From: Amycolatopsis tolypomycina
GTDB taxonomy: Bacteria; Actinomycetota; Actinomycetes; Mycobacteriales; Pseudonocardiaceae
Assembly (NCBI RefSeq): GCF_900105945.1
Contig: NZ_FNSO01000002.1
Location: 558,001-622,000, forward strand
Direction: 5' to 3'
Length of the DNA stretch: 64,000 bases
The translations under genes were made by a program, and so were the position numbers. Under the pieces are notes generated by a model. It worked only from the letters and a program-made list of their open reading frames with translations. It ran no database searches and was not told the origin of the DNA. Below are positions 1-8,017 of the stretch, in pieces (within the stretch, counting starts at the first letter, position 1; each line of letters opens with the position of its first letter).

Positions 1-476
1 TGCTGCTGCTCGGCGTGCCGTTCGTGATCGCCGGCGGGATGCTGTTCCTCGCCGGCGTCACCTACCCGGGGGTGCGGGCGCGGGTTTCGGCCCTGCGGCG
101 CCGTCGCCAGCACCGGCGCGAGCACGCGGCCCTCGCTCCCTTGTGGACGGTCCTGGTCGAGGCGTTCCCCAGCATCGTGCTGCGGACGCCGCCGCGACGG
201 CGCGGGGGCGTCAACCGCGCCCACTACCGCCGGGTGATCGAGATCCGGGACGGCCTGGTGCAGCTGTCGCCGTACCTCGACACGGACTTCGGCGCGGTCG
301 TCGCCGACGATCCCGCGGCCGCGGCGGCCGCGTTGAAGGCGGCGCTGCGGCGGCACGCGGACGGCGAGGCCAGCGACGGCCGCGCCAAACAGGTCCTGCC
401 CGCCGGGGCGGACGACATCGAATCCGACGTCCGGCCGCTGCTCGCGCTGTCGGCCGCGCTGGCGAACGGGAAGTGA
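1..476 (+). CDS. DUF6545-type membrane protein, C-terminal part (5' truncated by window edge)
   Basis: The frame is open from base 3, so the gene begins outside the window and only about 158 C-terminal residues are seen. A hydrophobic stretch (LLGVPFVIAGGMLFLAGV) looks like the last membrane helix. It is followed by an Arg-rich cytoplasmic tail containing APLWTVLVEAFP and HYRRVIEIRDGLVQLSPYL. That arrangement matches the DUF6545 (MAB_1171c-like putative transporter) tail known from actinobacteria, usually next to an XRE regulator. The stop codon is 1 nt upstream of the following GTG start, so it is probably cotranscribed with the amidohydrolase. Function is unknown; the family name is recognised from motif memory only. 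Confidence 0.6.
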   Translation, partial: LLLGVPFVIAGGMLFLAGVTYPGVRARVSALRRRRQHRREHAALAPLWTVLVEAFPSIVLRTPPRRRGGVNRAHYRRVIEIRDGLVQLSPYLDTDFGAVVADDPAAAAAALKAALRRHADGEASDGRAKQVLPAGADDIESDVRPLLALSAALANGK

Positions 477-477
477 C

Positions 478-1638
478 GTGGACACCCTGATCACCGCCGG
501 CCGGGTGCTGCCGCGGCCTTCGGAGCCGGTGCACGACGGTGCCGTGCTGGTGCGCGACGGCGTGATCGTCGCGGCGGGCCCGCGCGCGGACGTCGTCGCG
601 CAGGCCGCACCGGACGCCGTCCGGCACGACTTCCCCACCGGGACCGCGCTGGCCGGGCTGTTCAACGTCCACGTGCACCTCGCCTTCGACGCGTCCCGCG
701 AGATGCCGGCGCACCTGTCCGACGCTCCGCTGGAGGGCGCCCGCTCGCGGCTCACGGCGATGCTGCGCAGCGGCGTCACGACCGTGCGGGACCTCGGCGA
801 CCGCGGGCACCTCGGCGCGGCCGTCCGGCGCTCGTTCGCGGGTTCGGTCGCGCCGCGGCTGCTCGTGTCCGGACCACCGATCACCGTGCCGGGCGGGCAC
901 TGCCACTTTTTCGGTGGTGAAACGGCCTCCGACGGCGAAATCCGCGCTCTGATCGACGAAAACGCGGCCGCGGGCGCGGATGTCATCAAGGTGATGGCCA
1001 GCGGCGGCCAGATCACCGAAGGCGGCGCCGACATGTGGGAGTCGCAGTTCGACACGCGGCAGCTGTCGCTGATCGTCGCGCACGCGGCGTCGCACGGGTT
1101 GCCGGTGGCGGCCCACGCCCACGGCGCCGACGCGATCGAAGCGGCCGTCGAAGCCGGGGTGTCGACGGTCGAGCACTGCAGCTTCCTGACCGGCCCGCGC
1201 TCGTTCGACCGCCGGGAGCACGTGGCCAAGCGGATGGCCGCCGACGGCATCTCGGCGTGCTCGACGAGCAGCCGCAACTGGCGGACCATCGTCGAGAAGC
1301 TCGGCGACGACGTCGCGCAGGCGATGTACGGGCGGCTGCCGTGGCTGGAGGAGCACGGCGTCCGGCTGCTGGCCGGGACCGACGCGGGCCTGCCCGGCTC
1401 GGTGTTCGACGACCCGGTCGGCGCGCTGGAGCTGTACGAGTGGCTCGGCTTCCCGCGGCGCCGGATCCTGGAGATCGCGACCGAGGACAGCGCGGCCGGG
1501 CTGGGGCTGGGTGAGGTCGCCGGACGGCTCGAAGCCGGGCTCGCGGCGGACGTCCTGGTCGTCGAAGGTGACCCGCTCGCGTCACTGGCCGCGCTTCGCA
1601 ATCCCCTGCTGGTGCTGGCCCAGGGCCGTCCCGCCTGA
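478..1638 (+). CDS. metal-dependent amidohydrolase (imidazolonepropionase/prolidase-like)
   Basis: A 386-aa cytoplasmic hydrolase of the amidohydrolase superfamily. The metal ligands are visible in order: HVH (H65, H67), a probable carboxylated lysine K171 in DVIKVMASGG, H213 in AAHAHG, H233 in VEHCSF and catalytic D302 in AGTDAG. The N- and C-termini form the usual small beta-sandwich (MDTLITAGRV...; ADVLVVEGDPL). Such enzymes hydrolyse amide or amine bonds of small cyclic or peptide substrates; the substrate cannot be told from sequence. The GTG start lies 1 nt after the stop of the DUF6545 gene, so translation is probably coupled. Confidence 0.8.
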   Translation: MDTLITAGRVLPRPSEPVHDGAVLVRDGVIVAAGPRADVVAQAAPDAVRHDFPTGTALAGLFNVHVHLAFDASREMPAHLSDAPLEGARSRLTAMLRSGVTTVRDLGDRGHLGAAVRRSFAGSVAPRLLVSGPPITVPGGHCHFFGGETASDGEIRALIDENAAAGADVIKVMASGGQITEGGADMWESQFDTRQLSLIVAHAASHGLPVAAHAHGADAIEAAVEAGVSTVEHCSFLTGPRSFDRREHVAKRMAADGISACSTSSRNWRTIVEKLGDDVAQAMYGRLPWLEEHGVRLLAGTDAGLPGSVFDDPVGALELYEWLGFPRRRILEIATEDSAAGLGLGEVAGRLEAGLAADVLVVEGDPLASLAALRNPLLVLAQGRPA

Positions 1639-1666
1639 GTCCCGATCGGGGAACGCCAGTTTGGTG

Positions 1667-1686
1667 ACAGCGTTTTAAAACAGTGT
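1667..1686. promoter_or_regulatory. imperfect palindrome, candidate operator
   Basis: ACAGCGTTTTAAAACAGTGT is a 20-bp inverted repeat centred on TTTTAAAA with two mismatched pairs. It lies in the 84-bp gap before the small membrane protein gene and is strikingly AT-rich for this genome. It could be a TetR-like operator or part of the promoter; no -35/-10 pair is convincing. Confidence 0.4.
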
Positions 1687-1722
1687 TACTGTTACGTCAC
1701 CCCACCTCGAAGGAGCTCCCCG

Positions 1723-2112
1723 ATGCACGGACCCACCCAGCTGTTCACGGTGATCGCGCTGGTGTCCCTGCCGACCGTGATGTACGGCGGCTACGCGCTG
1801 ATGGGCGTCCTGCGCGACCGCAAGCTCACCGAACACCAGCGCGCGATGTTCCGCGCCGGCCACGCGCACGCCGGCGTCCTGCTGATCCTCGCCCTGGTCG
1901 CGCTGCAGATCCTGAGCCGCACGAAGCTGCCGGACACGACGTTGTGGATCGCCTGCTTCCTGCTGCTGTTCGGCATCCTGGCCCAATCGGGTGGCTTCTT
2001 CCTCCACCTGATCCCGAACCGGAGCAAGCTCGGCGGGCGAGTGACGTCCGTGGGCGCGGTGCTCCTGGCGGCGGCGACGCTGCTCACGGCGTACGGGGTC
2101 GCTTTCGCCTGA
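1723..2112 (+). CDS. small four-helix membrane protein
   Basis: A 129-aa protein made almost entirely of about four hydrophobic segments: residues ~5-27, ~47-65, ~73-92 and ~103-127. A short basic loop (RDRKLTEHQRAMFRAGHAHAG) follows the first helix. The HxH in the loop (AGHAHAG) could bind metal or haem, but this is only suggestive. The start is supported by a strong Shine-Dalgarno (AAGGAG) 8 nt upstream. I do not recognise the family; it is a conserved-looking hypothetical integral membrane protein. The palindrome at 1667-1686 suggests its own regulation. Confidence 0.65.
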   Translation: MHGPTQLFTVIALVSLPTVMYGGYALMGVLRDRKLTEHQRAMFRAGHAHAGVLLILALVALQILSRTKLPDTTLWIACFLLLFGILAQSGGFFLHLIPNRSKLGGRVTSVGAVLLAAATLLTAYGVAFA

Positions 2113-2123
2113 GCGCCGGTCGT

Positions 2124-2129
2124 TAAGCT
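2124..2129 (+). promoter_or_regulatory. -10 box of leaderless hisS
   Basis: TAAGCT lies 6 nt before the GTG start of the histidyl-tRNA synthetase gene, and no Shine-Dalgarno is visible. This predicts transcription starting at or next to the start codon. Confidence 0.45.
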
Positions 2130-2135
2130 GGTGAC

Positions 2136-3425
2136 GTGCCTGAATACCTGCCGACCGCGCCCTACAAGGGGACCCGGGACTTCCTGCCCGCCGAAATGTC
2201 CGTGCGTACCCAGGTGTTCGGTCATCTCTACGACGTCCTCGAGCGCCGCGGCTTCCTCCGCTACGACGGCCCGATCCTCGAGTCGGCCGAGATCTACGAG
2301 CGGAAGTCCGGCCAGGAGCTCGCGGACAAGCAGCTGTACACGCTGACCGACAAGGGCGGGCGGCGGCTGGCGCTGCGGCCGGAGATGACGCCGTCGGTGG
2401 CGCGGATGATCGCCGGGAGCGCGAAGTCGCTGTCGTTCCCGGTCCGCTGGTACAGCCACCCGAACTGCCACCGCTACGAGGCGCCGCAGCGCGGCCGCGT
2501 GCGCGAGCACTGGCAGATCAACGCGGACATCTTCGGTTCGGACAGCGCCAACTGCGAGATCGAGATCTTCGAGCTGGTGCACGACATGATGGCCGCGCTG
2601 GGCGCGACGCCGGACATGTTCGTGCTGCGCGTCAACGACCGCAACCTGCTGACGTCGGCGCTCACCGACGTCGCCGGGGTGTCGCAGGACCACCTGAGCC
2701 AGGTGTTCGCGCTGGTCGACCGCTGGGAGAAGTACCCGCGCGAGAAGCTGGCCGAGAGCGCCCGGGAGATCGGGCTCTCGGACAAGCAGTTCGCGAAGCT
2801 GGCCGAGACGCTCGACGCGGGCGAGGCGCTGCTCGACGAGCTGCCGGCGGCGGTGCTGGAGCAGTCGAACCTGGTGCGGGTGCTGCGGAGCAGCGCGGGC
2901 TCGCTGGTGAAGTACGAGCCGATGATCGTGCGCGGGCTGGCGTACTACACGTCGACGGTGTTCGAGGTCTTCGACACCTCGCCGGAGAACCGGCGCGCCC
3001 TCTTCGGCGGCGGCCGCTACAGCGACCTGGCGTCGATGTTCACGCCGCAGCAGATCCCGGGCATCGGGTTCGGCATGGGCGACGTCACGCTGATCGACTT
3101 CCTCGACACGCACGGCCTGACGCCGGCCCCGCGCAGCGAGGTCGACGTCATGGTGATCCCGGTGACCGAGGACCTCTCGGGCGAGGCTCGTTCGGTGGCG
3201 GCGTCGCTGCGCGCGGCCGGGCTGCGGACGTCGACGCCGATCGAGCACCGCAAGCTCGGCAAGGAGCTGACCCGCGCGGACAAGGCGGGCGCGGTCGCGG
3301 TGGTGATCGTCGGCCAGGAGGACTGGGCGGCGGGGAACGTGACGGTCCGCAGCCTGGCGACGCGGGAGCAGAACCCGGTCGCGATCGCCGACGCCCCGGC
3401 GGCGGTGCGGGCCCTGCTGGCGTAA
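2136..3425 (+). CDS. hisS: histidyl-tRNA synthetase, atypical lineage
   Basis: A 429-aa class II synthetase that charges tRNA-His. Visible parts are KGTRDFLP (residues 11-18), motif 1 region, motif 2 with RYEAPQRGRVREHWQ (113-127), the histidine-binding block IVRGLAYYTSTVFEVF (264-279), motif 3 GGGRYSDL...GIGFGMG (291-315) and a C-terminal anticodon-binding domain from ~335. The usual bacterial motif 2 reads more like FRYERPQ...RQFHQ, and the usual His block has RGLDYY; here the Asp is Ala (A269). From memory, the REHWQINADIFG form resembles enzymes of CPR/Patescibacteria rather than the standard actinobacterial HisRS encoded near relA. It stands alone, so a second, standard hisS probably exists elsewhere. 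Confidence 0.85.
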   Translation: MPEYLPTAPYKGTRDFLPAEMSVRTQVFGHLYDVLERRGFLRYDGPILESAEIYERKSGQELADKQLYTLTDKGGRRLALRPEMTPSVARMIAGSAKSLSFPVRWYSHPNCHRYEAPQRGRVREHWQINADIFGSDSANCEIEIFELVHDMMAALGATPDMFVLRVNDRNLLTSALTDVAGVSQDHLSQVFALVDRWEKYPREKLAESAREIGLSDKQFAKLAETLDAGEALLDELPAAVLEQSNLVRVLRSSAGSLVKYEPMIVRGLAYYTSTVFEVFDTSPENRRALFGGGRYSDLASMFTPQQIPGIGFGMGDVTLIDFLDTHGLTPAPRSEVDVMVIPVTEDLSGEARSVAASLRAAGLRTSTPIEHRKLGKELTRADKAGAVAVVIVGQEDWAAGNVTVRSLATREQNPVAIADAPAAVRALLA

Positions 3426-3480
3426 ATCGGTTCCGCTCTCCTTCGGCGTCCGGGCATCCTGGGCGCCGGAGGGGAAGCCG

Positions 3481-4719
3481 ATGAACGAGTTCGAAGACGT
3501 GCGGCAGTGGGTCGAGTTCGATGCGGCCGTGCGGCGAGCGTCGTGGTACCGCCGCGGCCGGCGGCTCGCGCGCCGGCTTTCGCGCGAAGAGCTGGCCGAA
3601 GCCGCCTGCGCCGGTGACGGGTACCTGCGCGAGGCCGCCGTCGAACGGCTGGCGCACAGCACCGATCCCGAAGCGCTCCCGCTGCTGCTGATCCGCTGCG
3701 TCGACTGGGTCCGGCAGGTCCGGGAGGCGGCCCGGGCGGCGGTGGTGTCCAAACTGGACAACTCCGCGCTGCGGGCGATGCTGCCGCTGATCGGCATCCT
3801 CCGGCGGCGCGAGGTCGACGACTGGATGACCACGCTGCTGCGCGACGCACTGCCGAGCGTGCTCGACGCCGCGTTGGCACTGGAGGACCGGGAAAGCCGC
3901 CGCTGGGCGCACCGCGAGGCGCTCGGGCTGCTGTCGCGCGAGCGGCTGCTGGAGATCGCTGCCACGCACCCCGACTTCGTGGTGCGCGCGATCTGCGGCG
4001 ACGCCCTGCTCGACCGCGGCGAGTGCGTCTCGGAGCTGCTGGCCGCGGGGGCACCGAAGGTCCGGGTGCGGGCGTTGACGCTGCTCGGCCCCGACGCCGC
4101 CGTGGCCCACCTGGCGGACCGGTCGGCGGCCGTGCGCGCGATGGCCCAGGTACTCGTCCCGGACCCGGCGGCGCACTACCGCGCGCTGCCGGTGTCGTTC
4201 GGCACGCTCGCCGGGCTCGGCGAGACGGGCACGGCCGCCGACGCCGCGCTCCTGGAGCGTCACCTCGCGGACGACCGGCCCCGGATCCGCCGGGCGGCCG
4301 TCCGCGGCCTGCGGCGGGTCGCGCCGGAGTCTCCTTCGGTGCCGCCGTTGCTGACGGACCCGTCGCCGGCGGTGACCCGCCAGGTGGTGACGTTCCTGCG
4401 CGGCAAGCCCGCCCTGACCGACGTCCCCACCCTGCGAGCGTTGCTGTCCCCCGGCCACCCGGTCCACACGCGACGCGCGGCCGCGGCCCTCCTGCGCGAC
4501 CGCGACACCTGGCTGCGCCTGCACACGGACCTCACCCTCCTGCCCGACCCCGACCTGGCCGCCGACGCCCACCAGGACCTCCACACCTGGCTCCACCACT
4601 CGGCTGCCACCTACACCACCCCGCCCCCGGCCCTGGCGGCCGAAATCACCACGCTCACCACGGCCCTCGACCCGGACCTGGCCCGCCGAATCCGCTTCGC
4701 CCTCCCGAAACCCACGTGA
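3481..4719 (+). CDS. HEAT-repeat-like protein
   Basis: A 412-aa soluble protein built of repeated amphipathic helix pairs, such as GYLREAAVERLAHSTDPEAL, VRQVREAARAAVVSKL, KVRVRALTLLGPDAAVA, RPRIRRAAVRGLRRVAPE and HPVHTRRAAAALLRDR. The alternation of Arg-rich and Ala/Leu-rich helices, with Asp-Pro turns, is typical of HEAT/armadillo-type solenoids that act as protein-binding scaffolds. There is no signal peptide or catalytic motif. A Shine-Dalgarno (GGAGGGG) precedes the ATG. The TGA stop lies inside the first unit of the intergenic repeat array at 4716-4839. Specific role unknown. Confidence 0.7.
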   Translation: MNEFEDVRQWVEFDAAVRRASWYRRGRRLARRLSREELAEAACAGDGYLREAAVERLAHSTDPEALPLLLIRCVDWVRQVREAARAAVVSKLDNSALRAMLPLIGILRRREVDDWMTTLLRDALPSVLDAALALEDRESRRWAHREALGLLSRERLLEIAATHPDFVVRAICGDALLDRGECVSELLAAGAPKVRVRALTLLGPDAAVAHLADRSAAVRAMAQVLVPDPAAHYRALPVSFGTLAGLGETGTAADAALLERHLADDRPRIRRAAVRGLRRVAPESPSVPPLLTDPSPAVTRQVVTFLRGKPALTDVPTLRALLSPGHPVHTRRAAAALLRDRDTWLRLHTDLTLLPDPDLAADAHQDLHTWLHHSAATYTTPPPALAAEITTLTTALDPDLARRIRFALPKPT

Positions 4720-4839
4720 TCAGAGCCGGAACTCGCGTGATTGAGGCCGTGACTCGCGTGATCGAAGCCGGAACTCGTGAGTTCCGGCTTCAATCACGCG
4801 AGTTACGGGCCCAGTCACGCGAGTTCCGGGCCGGATCAC
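4716..4839. repeat. head-to-head 21-bp repeat array between convergent genes
   Basis: Three direct units (4716-4736, 4737-4757, 4758-4778) of about GTGATCNNAGCCGGAACTCGC are followed by inverted units at 4779-4797, 4798-4818 and 4819-4839. The centre makes a 13-bp stem (4764-4776 with 4779-4791) that may end transcription from both sides. The array fills the whole gap, and its own GTGA/TCAC ends supply the stop codons of both flanking convergent genes. The same unit recurs at 42869-42952. Confidence 0.85.
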
Positions 4840-6029
4840 GAGGGGTCGGCGCGGAGGAGGCGGAGGGTGAACGTGGCGCCGGCTCCGGGGCGGGCCGCGG
4901 CCGCGATCGTTCCGCCGTGGCCTGTCACCACTTCGCGGACCAGTGCCAGGCCGAGGCCGAAGCGGCGGCCGTCGCCTTCGGAGCCGCGGGCGAAACGCTC
5001 GAAGATGCGGTCCGCGTCGGCGGCCGGGAAGCCGACTCCCGTGTCGCGGACCCGGAGCTCCACGTGCCGCTCGTCCGGGACGCCGAGCCAGACCTCGATC
5101 GACCCGCCGGGTGGCGTGTGGCCGAGTGCGTTGTCCAGCAACGCCGACAGCACCCGGCGCAACGCCGTCGGAACGCCCTGGACGACGTACGGCCGTCGCT
5201 CCCGGGTCACCGCCATGCTGACCTGGCCCGCCGACGCGCGCACCGCTTCCGCCGCCACCGCCTCCTCGGCCAGCACGCCCAGCTCGACCAGCTCCAGCGA
5301 CGGCCGTTCGCCGCACGCCTGCGCCGACAGCAGCAGGTCCTCGACGACCTCGCCGAGCTCGCGCGTGCCGCGGACCAGGTGGCCGAGTTCCGCCGCGTCG
5401 CGGCCGGACGCCCGCCGGGCCAGCAGCTGCGCGCGCGTGTGCAGCCGGGTCAGCGGCGCGCGCAGCTCGTGGGACGCGTCGGCGACGAACGTCCGCTGCC
5501 GCCGCAGGGCGTCCTCCAGTGGCCGGATCGCGCGGCGGGCCAGCACCCGCCCGCTCCCCAGCGCCGCCAGCAACGCGAGCACCTCCGCGACGCCGAGCCC
5601 GAACACCAGCGACGCGCGGTCCTGGATCTGGTACCGCTCCTCGAAGAACGCCTGCGAGACCACGCCGCCGCGGTTCTCCACCCGGAACGTGTACGTCATC
5701 CCGTCGATCGCCCGCCGTTCGGTGTGGACGTCGCCGGGCGACGGCACGAGCGCATCCAGCCCCGGGATCGGCATCCCCGCCGGCGGTGGTCCCGCGGGCG
5801 CGTGCGCGGCCGGCGTGAACAGCCAGACGCAGCCGGGCGGGGTCGCGCCGGGGCCGAGCTGGATCGTCCTGGCCAGCAGCCGGTCGGCGTCCGCGTGCTG
5901 GCCGGACAGCATGATCCCGTACGCGATCGCGCCCGCGACGGCCACGAGCAGCGACACCACGACGGAGATCTGCGCGGTGATCACCCACCGCGCCCGCCGC
6001 AGGGCCCGTTCCTCGGGGTCGGGGCTCAT
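4836..6029 (-). CDS. sensor histidine kinase
   Basis: A 397-aa membrane kinase of a two-component system. TM1 is at ~17-40, an extracytoplasmic sensor region spans ~45-140, and TM2 is at ~141-163. A short HAMP-like linker precedes the dimerisation/phosphoacceptor box FVADASHELRAPLTRL with H187. The ATP-binding half shows an N-box (ALLDNALGHTPPGG), G1 (DTGVGFP) and G2 (GDGRRFGLGLALV). The ATG overlaps the response-regulator stop by 4 bp (ATGA), so both are made together. The signal sensed is unknown. The stop codon lies in the 21-bp repeat array. Confidence 0.9.
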   Translation of the reverse strand: MSPDPEERALRRARWVITAQISVVVSLLVAVAGAIAYGIMLSGQHADADRLLARTIQLGPGATPPGCVWLFTPAAHAPAGPPPAGMPIPGLDALVPSPGDVHTERRAIDGMTYTFRVENRGGVVSQAFFEERYQIQDRASLVFGLGVAEVLALLAALGSGRVLARRAIRPLEDALRRQRTFVADASHELRAPLTRLHTRAQLLARRASGRDAAELGHLVRGTRELGEVVEDLLLSAQACGERPSLELVELGVLAEEAVAAEAVRASAGQVSMAVTRERRPYVVQGVPTALRRVLSALLDNALGHTPPGGSIEVWLGVPDERHVELRVRDTGVGFPAADADRIFERFARGSEGDGRRFGLGLALVREVVTGHGGTIAAAARPGAGATFTLRLLRADPS

Positions 6030-6700
6030 ACCGCGCCGATCTGGTACCCCAGGCCGTGCACGGTCCGCACCACGTCCCGGCCGAGCTTGCGCCGCAGGTA
6101 GTACACATACGTGTCCACTATGGACTCACCGGTCGAGTCGGCGAACACCCGCGTGCGCAACGCCGCCCGCGGGTGGATCGCCTTGGGCCGCTGCGCCAGT
6201 GTCCGCAGCAGCTCGAACTCCCGCCCGGACAGCGTGATCCGCTCGCCGCGCGGCAGCACGACCTCGTGGCGCTGCAGGTCGAGCGCCGCCGTGCCGAGCG
6301 GCAGGCACTCGGCGCCTTCGAGGTCACGGCGGCCCAGCGCGCGCAGCCGGGCCAGCAGTTCCTCGGCCTCGAACGGCTTGACGAGGTAGTCGTCCGCGCC
6401 GGCGTCGAGGCCCGCCACGCGGTCGGCCACCTCGCCCAGCGCCGAGAGCACCAGTACCCGCGTGGTCACCGCGCGGGCCCGCAGCCGCCGGAGCAGCTCG
6501 AGCCCGTCGAGCACCGGGAGGCGCCGGTCGATCACCAGCACGTCGTAGCGCCCGGTGAGCCCGAGGTGCAGGCCGCGCTGGCCGTCGTGCGCCGCCTCCG
6601 TTTCGTAGCCCTCGTCCGCGAGCAGCTCCCCCAGCATGCCCGCCAGTTCCCGGTCGTCTTCGACCAGCAGCACTCTCGGTTTCGCCACCGCATCGCGCAC
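6026..6700 (-). CDS. OmpR-family response regulator
   Basis: A 224-aa regulator with an N-terminal receiver: acidic pair ED (14-15), phosphoacceptor D58 in VIDRRLP, S86 and K108 in LVKPF. A C-terminal winged-helix DNA-binding domain ends in TVHGLGYQIGA. It is phosphorylated by the partner kinase encoded directly downstream with a 4-bp overlap. The GTG start at 6700 puts the first beta strand at residue 9, the normal distance. Its ESIVD codons use the very rare ATA and form the 11-bp palindrome TCCACTATGGA at 6114-6124. Confidence 0.92.
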   Translation of the reverse strand: MRDAVAKPRVLLVEDDRELAGMLGELLADEGYETEAAHDGQRGLHLGLTGRYDVLVIDRRLPVLDGLELLRRLRARAVTTRVLVLSALGEVADRVAGLDAGADDYLVKPFEAEELLARLRALGRRDLEGAECLPLGTAALDLQRHEVVLPRGERITLSGREFELLRTLAQRPKAIHPRAALRTRVFADSTGESIVDTYVYYLRRKLGRDVVRTVHGLGYQIGAV

Positions 6701-6736
6701 GAGTCCATCTTGACAGTTATTTCCGAGCTTGAAGAA

Positions 6737-8017
6737 TCAACTTTTCCCGGTCACCGGTACGGGTTCGGCCGTCAGGAGTACGTCGGTGCTCCCCTTGCGG
6801 GCATCGCGCCGGTCGAGCCAGGCGAGGACGGGCGCGGTCATGATCGTGGTGACCAGCGCGACCAGCACCAGCACCGTGAACAGCGCCGGCGAGACGATCC
6901 CGGCGGCCAGTCCGATGTTGAGCGCGATCAGCTGCATCAGGCCACGAGCGTTGACGAGCACGCCGACGCGCGTCGCGATCGACGGCGGCTCCCCCGCCAG
7001 CCGGGCCGCGCCCCAGGAGGCGCCCAGTTTCCCGGCGATCGCGACCACCACGCACAGCACCGCGAACGCCAGCAGCGTCGGGTCGGCCAGCAGTGCGAAC
7101 CGCGTGTTCAGGCCGGAGTAGGTGAAGAACAGCGGCAGGAACACGATCCGGCCGATGGGCATGATCTTCGCGAGTACGGCGTCGGCGGCGGGGGTGCGGG
7201 GGAACGCGATCCCCACGCAGAACGCGCCGAACACCGCGTACAGGCCGATCACGTCGGTGAACCAGGCGGCGGCGAACAACGTCATCGCGGTGACGAGCAC
7301 CCGCTGGTCGACGCCCATGCGCTCGCTGGCCATCGCCTTCGCCAGCAACCGCCGCCCGACGACGAACACCAGCCCGGCGAACAGGACACCGCCGCCCAGC
7401 GCGAGCGCCACGGGCCCGGCCGATCCGGCGTGCATGCCCAGCACGACCGCCAGCAGCAGCCACGCCAGGACGTCGTCGAGCGCGCCGCAGGCCAGTGCCA
7501 GCGACCCGAACCTCGTGGCCGCGATGCCGCGTTCGGTGATGATCCGCGCCAGCATCGGGAACGCCGTGATCGCCAGTGCCACGCCGACGAACGCCGCCGA
7601 CGTCACCGGGGAAACACCGGCCTTGCCGATGTCGGCCCACGACGTGCCGAGCACCGCGACGCCGACGCCGAGCGCCAGCGGCACCAGCGTTCCCGCCGAG
7701 GAGATCGCGGCGACCGATTTCCGCGATTTCACCACGCTTTTCAGGTTGAACTCGTAGCCGGCGCCGAACATGTAGATGACCAGGCCGATCTGGCCGCCGA
7801 CGTAGAGCAGCGAGCGGATGTCGTCGGGGAACAGCGCCGCCTGCACGCCGGGCAGCAGGAGCCCGAACAGCGACGGGCCGAGCAGGACGCCGGCGATCAT
7901 CTCCCCGACCACCGGTGGCTGGCCGAGCTTGACCGCGGCCAGGCAGACCAGCCGGACCACCACGAGGATCACCACGACGGCGAGGAAGAACACGGGCGCC
8001 GCTTCGGACGGGCTCAT
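6737..8017 (-). CDS. cation:proton antiporter (CPA2/Kef-NapA type)
   Basis: A 426-aa integral membrane protein with about 11-13 helices and Na+/H+ exchanger hallmarks: GQPPVVGEMIAGVLLGPSL near the N-terminus, and ALACGALDDVLAWLLLAVVLG, whose DD pair is the likely ion-binding site. NARGLMQLIALNIGL lies near the C-terminus. It has no TrkA-type cytoplasmic domain. The ATG overlaps the P450 stop by 4 bp (ATGA), making it the last gene of the oxidative operon. It could export a charged product or protect against ion or pH stress from the pathway; this role is inference from position. Confidence 0.88.
   Translation of the reverse strand: MSPSEAAPVFFLAVVVILVVVRLVCLAAVKLGQPPVVGEMIAGVLLGPSLFGLLLPGVQAALFPDDIRSLLYVGGQIGLVIYMFGAGYEFNLKSVVKSRKSVAAISSAGTLVPLALGVGVAVLGTSWADIGKAGVSPVTSAAFVGVALAITAFPMLARIITERGIAATRFGSLALACGALDDVLAWLLLAVVLGMHAGSAGPVALALGGGVLFAGLVFVVGRRLLAKAMASERMGVDQRVLVTAMTLFAAAWFTDVIGLYAVFGAFCVGIAFPRTPAADAVLAKIMPIGRIVFLPLFFTYSGLNTRFALLADPTLLAFAVLCVVVAIAGKLGASWGAARLAGEPPSIATRVGVLVNARGLMQLIALNIGLAAGIVSPALFTVLVLVALVTTIMTAPVLAWLDRRDARKGSTDVLLTAEPVPVTGKS

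Noticed and set aside
1791..3965. 724-codon minus-strand ORF opposite hisS and the HEAT gene
   Set aside because: It lies antisense to a clear HisRS; long spurious ORFs are expected on the opposite strand of GC-rich genes, and the translation is low-complexity Ser/Arg/Gln-rich.
4716..4839. CRISPR array
   Set aside because: Units are contiguous 21-mers without unique spacers, half are inverted, and no cas genes are near.
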